Assembly (NCBI GenBank): GCA_963556495.2
Contig: OY747704.1
Span: 32,758,001-32,822,000, forward strand
Source of the DNA: Valencia hispanica
Taxonomy: Eukaryota > Chordata > Actinopteri > Cyprinodontiformes > Valenciidae
Direction of reading: 5' to 3'
Length of the DNA stretch: 64,000 nucleotides
Shown here: positions 23,901 through 37,200 of the stretch, in pieces
Position numbering within the stretch: the first letter of the stretch is position 1
Layout of the letters: the number at the start of each line of letters is the position of its first letter
Program-made: the position numbers and the translations under genes
The notes under the pieces: model-generated
Told to the model about the DNA's origin: nothing
What the model saw: only the letters and a program-made list of their open reading frames with translations
Databases searched by the model: none

Positions 23901-26900
23901 ATAATATTGATGGCTGAAACCTTTGGTTTAGTTTGTCAATAAAGCTTAGGCTATCTGCACACGTAGACGTTTTTTAAAAAAACCCAATATTTTCACCACC
24001 CACACCTAACCGCATGTGTGTTGTTAAGCACATTCATAGACATGCCAAACCTGTAGGGGGCAGTAGTTCCCCTAAATCCTATCCACTCAGAGTAACTTTC
24101 TATGTTCTAACCATATACAGTAAATGGTTCTAACCTCTAACTTCTACCAGTGTTGCCAACTTAGCGACTTTGACGCTATTTCTAACAACTTTTCAGACCC
24201 CCTTAACGACTTTTTTTCCAAAAAGCGCCTGGTGACAAATCTAGCGACATTTCTAACCACCCGTAGCTACTTTCTGTGAAACTTTGTCGCCGATATTTCC
24301 TGCATTTTAGAGACCCAGCTTGCTCCTTCCCAAAGGGAATGATCTGCGCATGTGTATGCTGCATGATCAGACTATGTCGACTGACCAATCATAAACCTTT
24401 TTCGGTTCATTTCATCCACTCACAAACGAAGTTGTTTGGTAGTTAATGTTAATTCAAAAGTAAAAAATAAATCTGCATGTATATAAGACCGATCTTTCAA
24501 TGGGAATTAAGGCAGAAGCTTGTCTGTATCAATCGGCATCTCACACTTGTGGTGCATTCAAGGTGGGTTCAAAAACGTAGGACATTTAAAACTTATGACA
24601 AAAAAACCCCCCACTGAAAATAATACCATAAACAATAAACATTTGATGCATGCTAAATATGCCCTACTTATTTTTACAAAATGCTAAAAAACAAACATCT
24701 ATGTTCTATTAATTTCGTCGTCTTGAGATATCTCAGCAAAAAATGTTTTTCCAGAACTTAAAATTTTGTTTAAAAGGTCTTTGATGTCCAGTTGCAATTT
24801 GATATCTTTTAAATTTTGTACCAGTTTTCTCAACATTATACTTCAGGCAAAATAATGTAACATGCTCAACAGTCTCTTCTTGAAGACAGAAGTCACATTT
24901 CCCTGTAGCATGTTTCCCCAGTTTAAATAATGTATTGTTTAACCCTGTATGACAAAATCCTAATCTAAATTTAATTATTTCCTCCTTTCTGTTTCATTTG
25001 TCATCACGTGATGACATCATCATTATGTAAATTAGCATATGACGTCATCTGGCGACATCTAGCGACTTTCTGGGGCAACTTCAGCTACTTTCTGTCTGAG
25101 ACAGTTGGCAACACTGACTTCTACTGACTACTGACTTATTGTTAAAAGCTAACAAGCAAAACGCGCTTGGACAATCGATGATGCCACATCTCTGAGGACA
25201 TAGATGCTGTTTCTGAGTGTAAACACAGATAGCACAAGTGATGTCGGAGCATTTTTGTCCTGGAAAGTGACGCTGCGGAGCTGAAATCTTCAGTTATTTC
25301 TGTCCACACGCAAACACTTAAAACAAAGAAAACGCAAATCTCCGCTTTGGCCGGAGTTTTTAGAAATAATCGTTTTCTGTGATAAAAACAGGGTTTTCGT
25401 GTAAGTGAGAGGCCAAACCGCAGGGAAATATCTGCGTCTTTCCTTCGTGTAAACGGGGCCTTAGTCTAATTCATTTCAGCCGGCTGGCCTATCCAACCCT
25501 GTTGTGTTTTTTAAAGCGTTTTTCGCTTCTGAGGACCGGGGTCAGAACAGAGGGGGACATTTTAAAAGTCACAGGTGTTGTTAGCAGCGCGACCTGGGTA
25601 AGTTTCCTGTCTCTCTGTAACGGATTTGCAGCGAGAGGGGAGTCCTGCTTAAGACAACTGATCATAGTATTTTATTTGGTTTATTATTGCTACGTTTAGT
25701 GTTTTAGTGCGTCGAGGATCGGTTGACAGGCCGCTGCCTATTAGCGGTAATGATTTGTTTGGAGTAAGTAATAATTGTTGTATTAAGCTATCTGATAGGC
25801 TATAATGAAAAAATAAGGGAAAACTTTTTTTTCCTATCAAACTTTTTTTATCGACCCCTTTTTTTTCTATCGCACCACACGTCTATCGATCGATATATAT
25901 TGCTATCGAATTATCGCCCAGCCCTAATGTATATTAATTCCCTGCTCTCTCTGACCCCTTTCCTGTCAAGTAATGTCATATAAAGGCCACTGGAGCCCCA
26001 AAAAATACCTTTTTTAAAAATAAAAAAAAATAACTGTAATGTATATCGAATTTCAGGAAATGTGTTTAAAACTCATATCACCGTTATTGAATAAAAGTAT
26101 ATCGCGGTATATATTGATATTGAATCATTGTCCAGCCCTATGGTAACCCTGGAGGAGTTGCAAAGAATCCACAGCTCAGGTGGGAGAATTTGTTGACAGG
26201 ACATCTATTTGTCTTGTACTACACAAATCTGCCCTTTGTGAAAGAGTGGAAATAAATATTTAAACTATAAGTCACCACAAGCTAAACTGTAACTTGGGAC
26301 ACAAAAACATGATGAATGATACCAAAATTGAGCTTTCATGCTAAATATTATGTGTGGTGGAAAACTAACATTGCACATAATTTTTAAAACACCATCGCCA
26401 CAGGGAAACACATTGGTGGCAGCACCATGCTGTATGGACGCTGCTCTTTAGCAGGATCAGCAATGTTGGTCAGAGTTGATGGTAAAATTGATAGAGTTAA
26501 GTACAGGGCGATCCTGGAAAAAAACAGGTTAGATCAGGGATGTCCAACTCCAGCTGATTCAAATATCTATCGCAAAGCTTTAATCACCACCACTGCATTC
26601 ATGGATTATCAGCAAATCTCATCTTTCTTTTTTAATTTTCTCCTGTAACCAACCACTAGTATAACATTTCTATCTTTGTTAATATTCCAAAAGGGAATAA
26701 GAGAGAATATGTTCCATATTGTTAGAAATCCGGATCCTTTATTTATGGAAAATAAATTGTGCTTGGAATAAATCTGTTTTCTGTTGGCAGTTTTTCGACC
26801 TATATCTGCAAATGCTAAACTGCGGATGAATCCAAGATCAGATGTGGATTTCTCTTCGCCTAAAGTGGACCTGACAGTCAACCTCAGCGAGGTGGCTATG

Positions 26901-29900
26901 GAACTCAACAAACCTCAGGTTAGTGTGTCTCTTGTCATGTCCATTTCAAAGCCAGGCCCACTGAATTTGACTGGAAGATCCAAAGATGAACAAAGATATT
27001 TAGGGTAAACAACATGAGATGATAACGGCTCTACAGTACACGCTGCTTTGTAATCGCCGACTTCCTGTCGTTTTAGTACATTAGCATTTTGGAGCTGCTG
27101 GGCTCAGTGGATATGATGTCACGAAATCTGCCATACAGGAAGTACAGACCCCAGGTCCACGTTCACAAAAATGCTCGCATATGGTCAGACTACATCCGAG
27201 TGATTTTTACTACCACTGCCTGATGTCCGCCTCGTTTTACTGATACTTAAGCTCTTATGTTCCTGGATTCTAGGTGGAAATATGTGATCACAGGTATTCT
27301 GGAGGTGGATGTGAAGCCACATCTCCACATGTGGTCATGGCAACACATCCGGCGCCACCGGAAAACGGTGAAGCGTTACAAAGAGCTCTACAAGACGAAG
27401 ATCACCAGCAAAAAGCCGAGCGAGGAGCTGCTCAGGCAGCTAGAGGTGGGACAGGGGGGAACTGGGTTTAAGTTAGTTTTTAACTTCATAACTAAGGGTT
27501 TCCTGAAGAACAGTTCAAACTGTGTCTTTGGAGAAAATCCAATTATTGAAAGAGTTTGTCACTAATCATCTTTTGTTACTGATTCTAAGCAAGTAATGCA
27601 AAGTTAGTATTTGTACGTGTTTCTTTCTTCTGAGTTATTGCCTCACTTTATCAGGATTTAATTCACAACCAACATTTGATTTCTTGCAATAATTAGATAA
27701 AACTTAAAGAGTTATAATTATGATGCTTTGGCTTTATTTCTAGACTACAGAGAAGGCTTTAGATATTTTTAACATCACCTTGGCCAGACAACAAGCAGAA
27801 GTTGAGGTAAGCACCTGGGGTGTTTCATATCTTATCTTGTAACAGGCACGATGTATCTAAGAATGAATTTCCATTAAACCCCAATAGCTGTGATTATCTG
27901 CTTAATGAAACTTCAGAAGGAGAGAAATAGATTTTCAGTCATGTGTATTGATTTGTGAAAGACATCTAATGCAACCCCCTCTCATTATATTCTCACATAC
28001 ATGGGTCAGGCATTACATTATGACCAGTTTAGGTGAATATTATGGATTATCTCTGCCTTATGAAACCTGTTAGCATTTGGAATATTTTGATCAGGAAGTG
28101 AATCTTGATGTTGATGTGTTAGAAGCGTAATGATTTGAGTGAGTTTAGTCCCTGTGTTTTGATCCGTGTATATTTTAATGGTAAAACTGTTCCTATCACA
28201 GCAGATAAAGCCTTTCTGTTGCCAAGCAGGTACCAATGAGCTACAGCAAGAAAAAGTACTAAATTTAGATTAATTTAGTTGCCCAGCAATGGGCTCTGTT
28301 GTTTGAATCGTCTGTCTTACAGCTTTGTTTCTCCTAAACAGCAATGTGACATACACTATACCATTGGTTTGGTTAGAGTTTGATTGTGTTTCTTCAACAG
28401 GCGAGCAAGGCAGGACTGCGTATTTATCGTCCAGGACTCAAGATGGAAGAGGAGGAGTCTCAGGGTTGGTTAGGCTGGATGTGGAACTGGGGAGGAGAGG
28501 CTGAGACACAGAAGGATGTCAAGACTGGAAGTAAGACTCTAAAACCAGACTTTCAGTAGACTGTGTAGGGGAGCAGAAGTTGAAGTTAGAAACATATCAA
28601 AAGTGTGACTTTAATATGAATTTACCATTGGGTTTTTTTTAATGCCACTGCCTTTTTAAATTTTTTGTCTCTTTCTTTTTCTTTGTATCAGCGTTTGAGT
28701 TGTTAACTGTCGATGAGAAAGCCAAACTTTACACTGCCATCGGATACAGTGAAACTGCTGCTAATCCTAACCTGCCAAAGAATGTGAGTCACTTTCCTCT
28801 GAAACATCCTTACTTGTTAGTGATGGTTGATCGTATCTGATTTTTAACACCGCCAGCCCATCCTGAAATGTATGAGCTCCAGCTCCATCCCTCAGTCCCC
28901 CTCTAGTTGGCAAAAGAGCCACACTTCTGTAATAGCTCATTTCTATAAACTCGTAGAAAAAATATGTCAAAAGTCAGAATTTGTAAGAGTTTTGGTGTGC
29001 ATGAATACTCACTAAGGTCTATTAAGTCAAGCATTCATTTTTCTTCAAAAGAAACAAAAAACTAAACTAGCTTAGAGGGCTAATTATGTTAGTAACCTTT
29101 TTAAAAGAGTTGTTTTAAAATACTGTTTAATTTGAAAGATAATAAAAATAGCTCAAATTATACTAAAGGCATGTATAGGTTAAAATTAGGACAGTTGCAG
29201 TATTTAAAATTTAAACACTCAATTTACATTTAAAGCGGGGGAAATTTGTGACTCAGAAATAACAAAAAAATTGCCCAATTTCAAGCATGTTTTGAATTGT
29301 GCAATGTAAGATTCAACCAATGATATTTGATTATATTTAAATATTTTTCTCACCTTTTTAGAGTAAGTAAGTTACTAAATATTTGTTGATGTACTTGTAA
29401 TACATTCTTCGTTCAGCCGAAATGTTACTGTAGAATGTGATATTTCTTACCATTTGAAAACAGCAACAGAGAACACTCTTCTTTCAAACACAAAATATTC
29501 AGCCTGAAACAAAGTAAATATTGTAGATAAATTCAGAAATGATAATATATGATTTCCACCTTTTCAAAGAATCTGTATGTTGTAAAGGTTTATATAAGCA
29601 AGTTTATTTTGTATAGATACTGAAACATTAACTAAAAGACAATTCTGTTCATTTATTTCTATTGGATTAACAATTGCGACGTTTTTTTTTGCGTTAACAG
29701 TACAACCAGTTGGGTTAAACATTAATCAAGCGACTGGAGTTAAAACAACAGCTGCAGACTCTTGATTGTAATGTATGTATGCTTGATGAAAATGCAAACT
29801 GCAATGTTATTTGCTTTTAGTTTGAGGACATGAAGGTCAAATTCCACATGGAAAAATTGTCTGTGTCCATCAAAGACCAAAAGGACAAAAATGAGATCAT

Positions 29901-32900
29901 CAAACTGACTGTGGGGGAGCTCAAGTCAACACTCACACAGAGACCTGGAGCACAAGCCAATAAGTATGCCAAGACTTTTTTTTTTTATCCGTTTCTTCCA
30001 ATTTGTATGCTTTCTATTCAAATTATGGTTGTGATGTTCATTTATCTGAAAACCTCATCAGATTACTTCCCTTTCTGACCTTTCTGTTAGAGTCACAGCC
30101 CAGCTTAGTTTGTTTGAGGTCACTGGTCTGGCCTTTAATAGGCCAGCACCAACCCTCCTTTCATCAAGAAAGGCCGCCACAGGAGCAGAAACCCCGCTGC
30201 TTTGCATCCTGTTTGAGACCAATCCGCTGGATGGGAGTGCTAACCAGAGGCTCCACGTTGAGTCGCAACCACTGGAAATCATCTATGATGCAGTGAGTGA
30301 TTCTTTTCAGTGTGATTTTGTGTATGTATAAATAATATACAGTCCTCTGCAACATTATTAACATCCCTTAAAGTTTTTTTTTTCTGTTTTCATTTTGCAA
30401 CCACAAATATGAATGCATTTCAGTGTTGTTTTTATGTGATAAACCAGCGCAAAGTAGGACATAATTGTGAAGTGGATTGTTAACTATGGATGCTTTTCAA
30501 AATTTTTCCCTCAGAGCCCTGACTGAACACTTTTAGATCCACTTACTGTTGCAATTACAGCTGCAAGTGTTGTTGAGAATGTTTCTACCAACTTTGCACA
30601 CCTGGACAGACAGATAGATAGATAGCACCTGTGAACAAAAAGTCCCACCACATAGTCTCAATTCAATGTATTTTTGGACTTTTGCTAGGCCATTTTACAC
30701 ATGTATATGGTTTGATCTAAACCATGTCGTTACAGCTGATATATTGCTGTATGTTTAGGTTCAGCTGCTCTCTTTTCCTACCTTTAACATTTTTTCCTTT
30801 TAGGGTCATCCTTTATTTGGCTGCATTCATCATTTCATTGTCCCTGACCCCCTTCTATGTTGCTGTTGAAGAAAACCATCCCCATAGCATGATGCTGCCA
30901 CCATGTTTGACATTGCAGTGTTTGTTTTCTGCCTGACATAATGTTTTGTATGTTGGCAAAAAGTTCAGTTTTGGTTTAATTTGATCAGAAAACCTTTTTC
31001 CACATGTATGCTGTGTTCCATAGAAACAGAACTTTCTTTCAGTAATGGTTTTCATCCAGTCATTCTTCCATCGAGGCCAAATTTTTAAAGCTCATTACCT
31101 AATAGTTGAACTGTTTACAGACTCTTCCACCTGAACTGTGGATCTCTGCAGTTCCTCCAGAGTTAACATGGGCCTCTTGGCTGTTTCTTTTGTTTGTTTG
31201 CTGTTTTGTTTTATTAATGCTCTTTTTACCCACCATGTCAGTTTTGGTGGATGGTTATTTCTTTGTAGGTTTGCAGTCGTGCCAAACCTTTTCTTTTGTC
31301 GAATGATTGATTTAACTGAGCTCCTTGAAATATTGACCTTGGGAAATCGTATAAAACCCTAATCCTGCTTTAAAATTCTCCATGACGTTCTTTGGCCTAC
31401 AGGATACTGCTTGTTCACATTTGTTTCTGATTAGCTTCTTGTGTCTTTGTTGAACAGCTGTATCTAGGAGATTCAATTGTACAAGGGTGTACTCACATTT
31501 TATGTAGGCATTTTAAGAGTAAAGGGACCTAAATACAAATTCATGCTACACTTCAGATTTTTATTTATAAGACGATTTTGGAAACCTGGATCCTTCACCG
31601 TCCACTTCATGACTCTTTGCTGCTTTATGGTCTATCCTAATCCTAATTAAAGTCGGTGGTTGTTTTGTGAGAAGATGTTAAGCTACTCGAAATGTATGAA
31701 TACTTTTGTAAAGTTCTGTAAAAAGTATTTTTATAAAATGTTTTTGGTCTTTTTTTTTTTTCTTTTGTTTGTAGATAACAGTGAACAACATGTCGGAGTT
31801 CTTCAGGCCTCCGGATGACCTACAGCTGGATGAGCTTACCAACGCCACCCTGATGAAACTGGAGCAGTTTAGAGACCGCACATCCACTGGTGAGTCGCAC
31901 ATATATTCACAATTATGTTATCTGGACCAATTTTCTCAGTATCTGAGGCCTGATCTCAACTCTCTGGCTGCATGTTTACATTCCTTCGTTTCATTGACTT
32001 GTTTTGTGATGTCTACAGACATCCAGCATGTCTAAGCACTGTATGATCACAGTATTCAGATTATATAATTCCTCTTTATTATCTTTACTCTGTTATCTTT
32101 TGGCTGTTGCAAGTTGTATTTTTTTTCTTATTTTCTTTTTTTAATCTACACCTTTCTTCAATCTTTATGTTCTTTGTTTCTTCCTGTAGTTATTTCCATT
32201 CTCCCAGTCGTCTTTCAAGCCTCCTCTCAGTCCTTCCATCTTTCCCTCCTACCTTTAACCCTTCCTTCTTCTATTCAATGAATATTCCATCCATTTCCTA
32301 TTTCAAACATTCCTTCCATCTTTTCTTCCTTCCAGTTACCCATATATTTTTCTCAGCCATAAAGAAAGCAGTTTTGTTTACATCATAGAATCGAAACCAA
32401 TTTTACGTTATTTTTTAAAATTCTTTAGGCTGTTAGCTGTGAGTATTGAATTAATGTGGTTTCTGCAATATTAAAAATATTAAACAGGCTGGTCCTAGAA
32501 CAGATACTCTCGGTTCTCTCAGTTTACAGTCTACCACCACATCACAAACAGTTGCCTGGTAAGGTTCAACACAGCATCACATAGGATTCACGTTCCATTT
32601 ACTTTCAAACATCAAAATGGCTGACCACCTGTGGAATCAAAGACAATGACGTTATCATCTGGCTAGGGCGGAGGGTGGTAAAAGCAAGATGAGCTGTGTA
32701 AATGAAACAAAACATCATTTTTTATTACCCAAGTTTCATTCTTTAGGTTTGCTGTACGTGATCGAAACACAGAAAGTTCTCGACCTGAAGGTGAACTTGA
32801 TGGCCTCCTACGTCATTATTCCACAAACCGGCTTTTATGATGGAACCCAGAACATTGTGCTTTTGGATCTTGGTCATTTCAAGGTTAGAAGATATCAAAA

Positions 32901-34226
32901 CCCTAAGGTAGACTAAATGTGACTCAAAGAGTATATTTGAACTTCCTCTTCTTTGGCTTTCAGATGTCCAGTCAGAGTAAGAAGAAACTGCCGCAGCTGT
33001 CAGTGGGTCACAGCAACATTGAAGACATCATGTCCAGAGCTTATGAACGGTTTGACGTTCAGCTCAGCAGCCTACAGTTCCTTTACAGCAAACCAGGTAC
33101 TCAAGACAGAAACCAATAAATCCTTCATTTGGTCAGTCAGCATTTGTCATTTTCCTGTTACTGGTATCATGCTGTATCAACTTCTTGAAAAGTTACAATT
33201 TCAAAACCTTTTACATTTTCCTTTTATAAAGTTTCTGCTATTTAAAGTCATTTTTAATAAGATGCCAGAGAAGGTACCAGTGGATTCAAAACTTGCTCCA
33301 GCTCAATGAAGCACAGAGAAATGTGCAGCCCCTTCCCAACCTGTTTCTATGCTCTGCCTCTCAGTCGGCCTAGATAAGGCTACATACACTAATTCAACCT
33401 TTTGGAAGGTGGTGAAATGATACTGATGATGATAAAGTCCAAACCCAGCTGCCTGTAGCATTCAACCAACCTTAAATGACATTGTGAGTAGTCATGGGCC
33501 GATATGAGATTCTGACGGTATGATAACCGTAGGCAAAAATATCACGGTTTCACGGTATTATGATTACAGCTCTAAAATGTGTATTTTGAATGTCTGTAAT
33601 TTTTTTTTAAGGAAAAAACTTTTTACTGAGGCAGATATGGTAACTAACTAGCATGCTAAGATAAATCATCATTAGCATGCTAGTTACCATATTAGTCTGA
33701 GTTTAAATTTCAGTGGTTTTGAAACCTTGACTTTTGCATACCACGGTATACCTTGAAACCAGTAACCACCCCATGTCTAATTGTGAGTGTTTATAGCTGC
33801 AGATATGCAGCTGTACACCGGCACTGTGTCTGATGACAGAGGTCTTTTCCACCAGTTCAAGGGTTTACTGTTTGCAATCAGCAAACTTAAGTTCTATAGC
33901 GAATTTAAGTAAAATGTGAACACTATATTGTCTATGTCACTGTTTCTTAACCCTTGTCCTCAGGACCAATTCTACTGCATTTTTTATGTGTAATTTTATT
34001 AATTGACAAAATCAAACCGTATCTCTATTCCTTTCTATACTGGCCAAGCTAGAACATATTTATAAAATTTGATTATTTCTCTCCCCCCTTCTGTACTACC
34101 ACTATCAAATAAAGGCCTCTACGGCCACAATACCTTTAAAAAAACGACCACAAAATTTAACAGGTGCTTAGTCTATATTTTTGTTTATATTTTATATATT
34201 AACATGTAAAAAGAGAAATAAATATA

Positions 34227-34288
<62 letters not shown>

Positions 34289-37200
34289 AATTATTTATTT
34301 AAAAAATAAATAAAAGTAATAAAATGTTATAAGTTTTGTACGTTTTTGTGTATATATCATATCATGAAAGTTTTCCTTACACAAGGTTATTATACACCAA
34401 ACACAATAGAAGAATAATTGCTGCCACTTGAGTTGAGATTTGTTCCAAAGCTCTTCAGATGTTTGCTATTGAAAAGTTAAATCTCAAAGAGAGGTTAAAA
34501 TGAAAATACAATTACTATATTTGCTAGCGTCTGTGTTGAATTAAAAAAAAAAATGTTGTCGTCTGCAGATGGGGACTGGAAAAGAGCTCGCAAACAGAAA
34601 CGGTCTATGCTCCACATCCTAGAGCCCGTGGATCTGACAGTGGTTGTTAGCCGGGCCTTGGTTGTGAAAGACTCGCGAATGGCAAAGTGAGTGCTTTTTG
34701 TTTGGTTAGCTGTAAAAGGATGAGTTTTTTTCGAATTGAAGTTTTAGATGCTTAGATTACATTCAAACCAAGCATCAGTTAACAGTGTAAAATTAACATT
34801 GTGGGAGTGTATATTAAAAAAAACATTTAATGCACTTATTTGCATTAACAATCTTTCACTGAAGCTTAATGTCAGCCACACCATCAGTCTGGCTGAAAGT
34901 GTATAATTTTGTTGCATTGCTTGCATTTTAGGTATGAAATGTTTGGTGAACTTCCTCTGCTGTCTCTTCGAATTTCCGATAATAAACTCCGAAGTGTTCT
35001 GGAGCTGGTGGACAGTATCCCGCTGCCTGAGAGCAAGCCTGCAGCGCGGAACGCTGCTTCTTCTGTCAATACAAAGGTAAGTGAAAATCAGTTACCTTGG
35101 TGAAATAATAAAACTATCTTTGGTCAAATCCAGTCAGACTTTACTGTCACTTTTTAGTAACTAGCGTGTCAATGAGATGGAGTTGATGGATGTTTTGTGA
35201 TCATGTTTCCTCAGTCAAAGCAGTCGTTCACTCCTCAACTTACTGGAAGAAAACACCTGAGTTTAGTCGACCAGCGTTCCTCTGTCATTTTTGAGTCCTG
35301 TGAGACCATCAGCATTACCTCATTGGGTGAGACACAGTTTAGGACACTTGAACAATAAGCAACAATATACTCTGATGCAACATATTACTATAGCATTTTC
35401 TGCTCAGATTTACTGCCATCAGTGTATGGAGCCTTTTGCACATAAAAAAGGACAAATTAAGGCAATTCAACTACTTTCATTTCAATTGATTGATACAGTT
35501 TGTGTTTTGTCTTGGGAATCTTACAGGGTCACAGGAAGATTTGTTCTACGATGCTCCCAGCTCTCCGATTGGAGATAAGCCTTTCTTCCCAGACAATCCC
35601 ATGCCGCTTCGCTACACAGGTTCAAGCAAAAGAACAAGTCTGATTAAGGAAGATCCTCAGAAGAACATGACTGACTTCTACATGAGATTCGAAATCAATG
35701 AGGTAAAAAAAGTGTCAAATGTTGCCTTATATTAGTTGCTTGAAAAACAGGTAAATTGGGGATTTTGTTCCAGTAGTTTAATCATAATTTGCAGACACTC
35801 AACACAACATGCAAGTGCAAAGGTATAAACTTCTTAAATCTTATTATGCTAAATTTGTGAAATGCTAAATATAAGTTTAGATACTAAGTCTGCTCTCCTT
35901 TTTTATTCTCCGTTTATTTATCCACTACCCGTAAACTTGTATCCTTATGGTGAATGTTTTATTGTTGTATGTGATTCTGCATTTCTAAGACATCTTTTAG
36001 CATTTGGATTTATTGTTCTAACATATCTTCTGTTTCCTCTCCGTTTGTTCTTCCATGTTTCAGTTGTCTGTTCAGCTGTGTCGTCTGTCTGGTGCTCAGG
36101 AGGTCATAGTGCTCCATCTGGACATTGAGGGTCTGGGCACTGAGCTCAAGCTGCGCACCTTCGACATGACGTCAAACACCTTCCTGAAAGAGATCTGCCT
36201 GAAGTGTCCCGAATACATGGGTCAGTAAATACTTTCTGTCAAAATCAGCTGTTAGATATTAGTTGTGTTTTTATGATGTTTTGTTTGATTCTTCTTTGTA
36301 GATTCTGAAGACAAGGAAGTTCAGCTGATCACCACTTTAGACAACACAGAAGTTGACCTCCTCACCTTGGAGTATATCAAAGTACTTTGTTCCTCTCACA
36401 TTAAAGCAGATCTGTTAATAAATTCACATGAAACCAGAAATCTACATACATATTATAGTAACCTTTTTTCTGACAATAAATTGGACTAAACCTTTTTAAA
36501 TCAGTTAGGATTGCCCAAATAAATTGTTTTTTAAATGCCAAAATAATGAGGGAAGTTTATTCAAATGCAGAAATTTGCATGCATATTTGAGACAGCCCAG
36601 ATAATCATGACTTTGTGAACTTCTGATAGGGTTAAACAGGGAACACTTGTGGATGCATTTAACAGCACCAGGAAATGCACTTAAAGCTTCGAAATACACT
36701 CAACACCATAACAAAAGCAAAAGATCTTGTAGAGGTTATCCACTGCTAAGCAAGTCCTGTACAGGCATGGACTAATGCCAAGCAGAGAGGAAGATACCAT
36801 TATTCCAAAAGCGTAATAAAAAGTCAGATTACAGTTTGGAAATACACATAGGTATAAAACCATTCATTTTCGAAGACATGTCCCATGGTCTAATGTTAAC
36901 TAAACTTAACTGGTTTGGCCACAGTGACCTTTATCACATTTAAGGGAAAAAGTGGAAACTTGCAAGTCTGAGATCTCCATCCTAAGTCTGAAGTATGGGG
37001 GTGGCAGCATCTTGCTGTGTGGATATTTTGGTGCAGGAGAAACTGTTGCGCTTTTCAAAACATCATGAGGAAAGAGGCTTTGAGGAAACAAATTCAATGT
37101 TTTAGTTTGGCCCTAACAAAACACCGATTTTAGTCATATTAAAAATTAGTGGGCAGAGCTGAAAAGGTGTGTTAGCAAGGCAGCCTACAAACCTGACTCG

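Larger units (their letters stand above)
23945..25465. mobile_element. Transposon C nested in element B (boundaries approximate)
   Basis: The left end TTAGGCTATCTGCACACGTAG and the complement of the right end CTTCGTGTAAACGGGGCCTTAG are imperfectly inverted. AAGGCCCCGTTTACACG is a familiar terminal sequence of dispersed fish elements. The flanking CTTAG words are too short to prove a duplication. The interior is non-coding apart from nested material. Confidence 0.5.
23535..25924. mobile_element. Transposon B nested in element A
   Basis: The ends GGGCTGGGCGATATAG (left) and the complement of CGAATTATCGCCCAGCCC (right) are inverted and flanked by a direct repeat TAATGTA (23528-23534 and 25925-25931). 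The ends resemble those of element A and are probably from a related hAT-like family. The 7-bp rather than 8-bp duplication leaves the exact class uncertain. Confidence 0.75.
22897..26140. mobile_element. hAT-type element A (outer), inserted in Tc1
   Basis: The ends are TAGGGCTGGACGATATGGCC and, as complement of the right end, TAGGGCTGGACAATGATTC. The flanks TCGTAACC (22889-22896) and TGGTAACC (26141-26148) match at seven of eight positions, an 8-bp duplication. Subtracting the inner insertion leaves about 850 bp, a non-autonomous size. A SINE-like tail (about 25940-26030, ATAAAGGCCACTGGAGCCCC) is also present. Confidence 0.85.
22640..26525 (+). mobile_element. Tc1-like transposon relic split by a 3.2-kb nested insertion
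   Basis: The left part (22640-22896) has the Tc1 terminal-region text TATTGGGATTTTATGTGGTAGA and CATATAAACTGACAGCC. The right part (26149-26525) continues it exactly (CTGGAGGAGTTGCAAAGAATCC, then GGTGGCAGCACCATGCTGTA). The two parts become contiguous when 22897-26140 plus one copy of the duplicated 8 bp is removed. The transposase frame is broken throughout. Confidence 0.8.
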
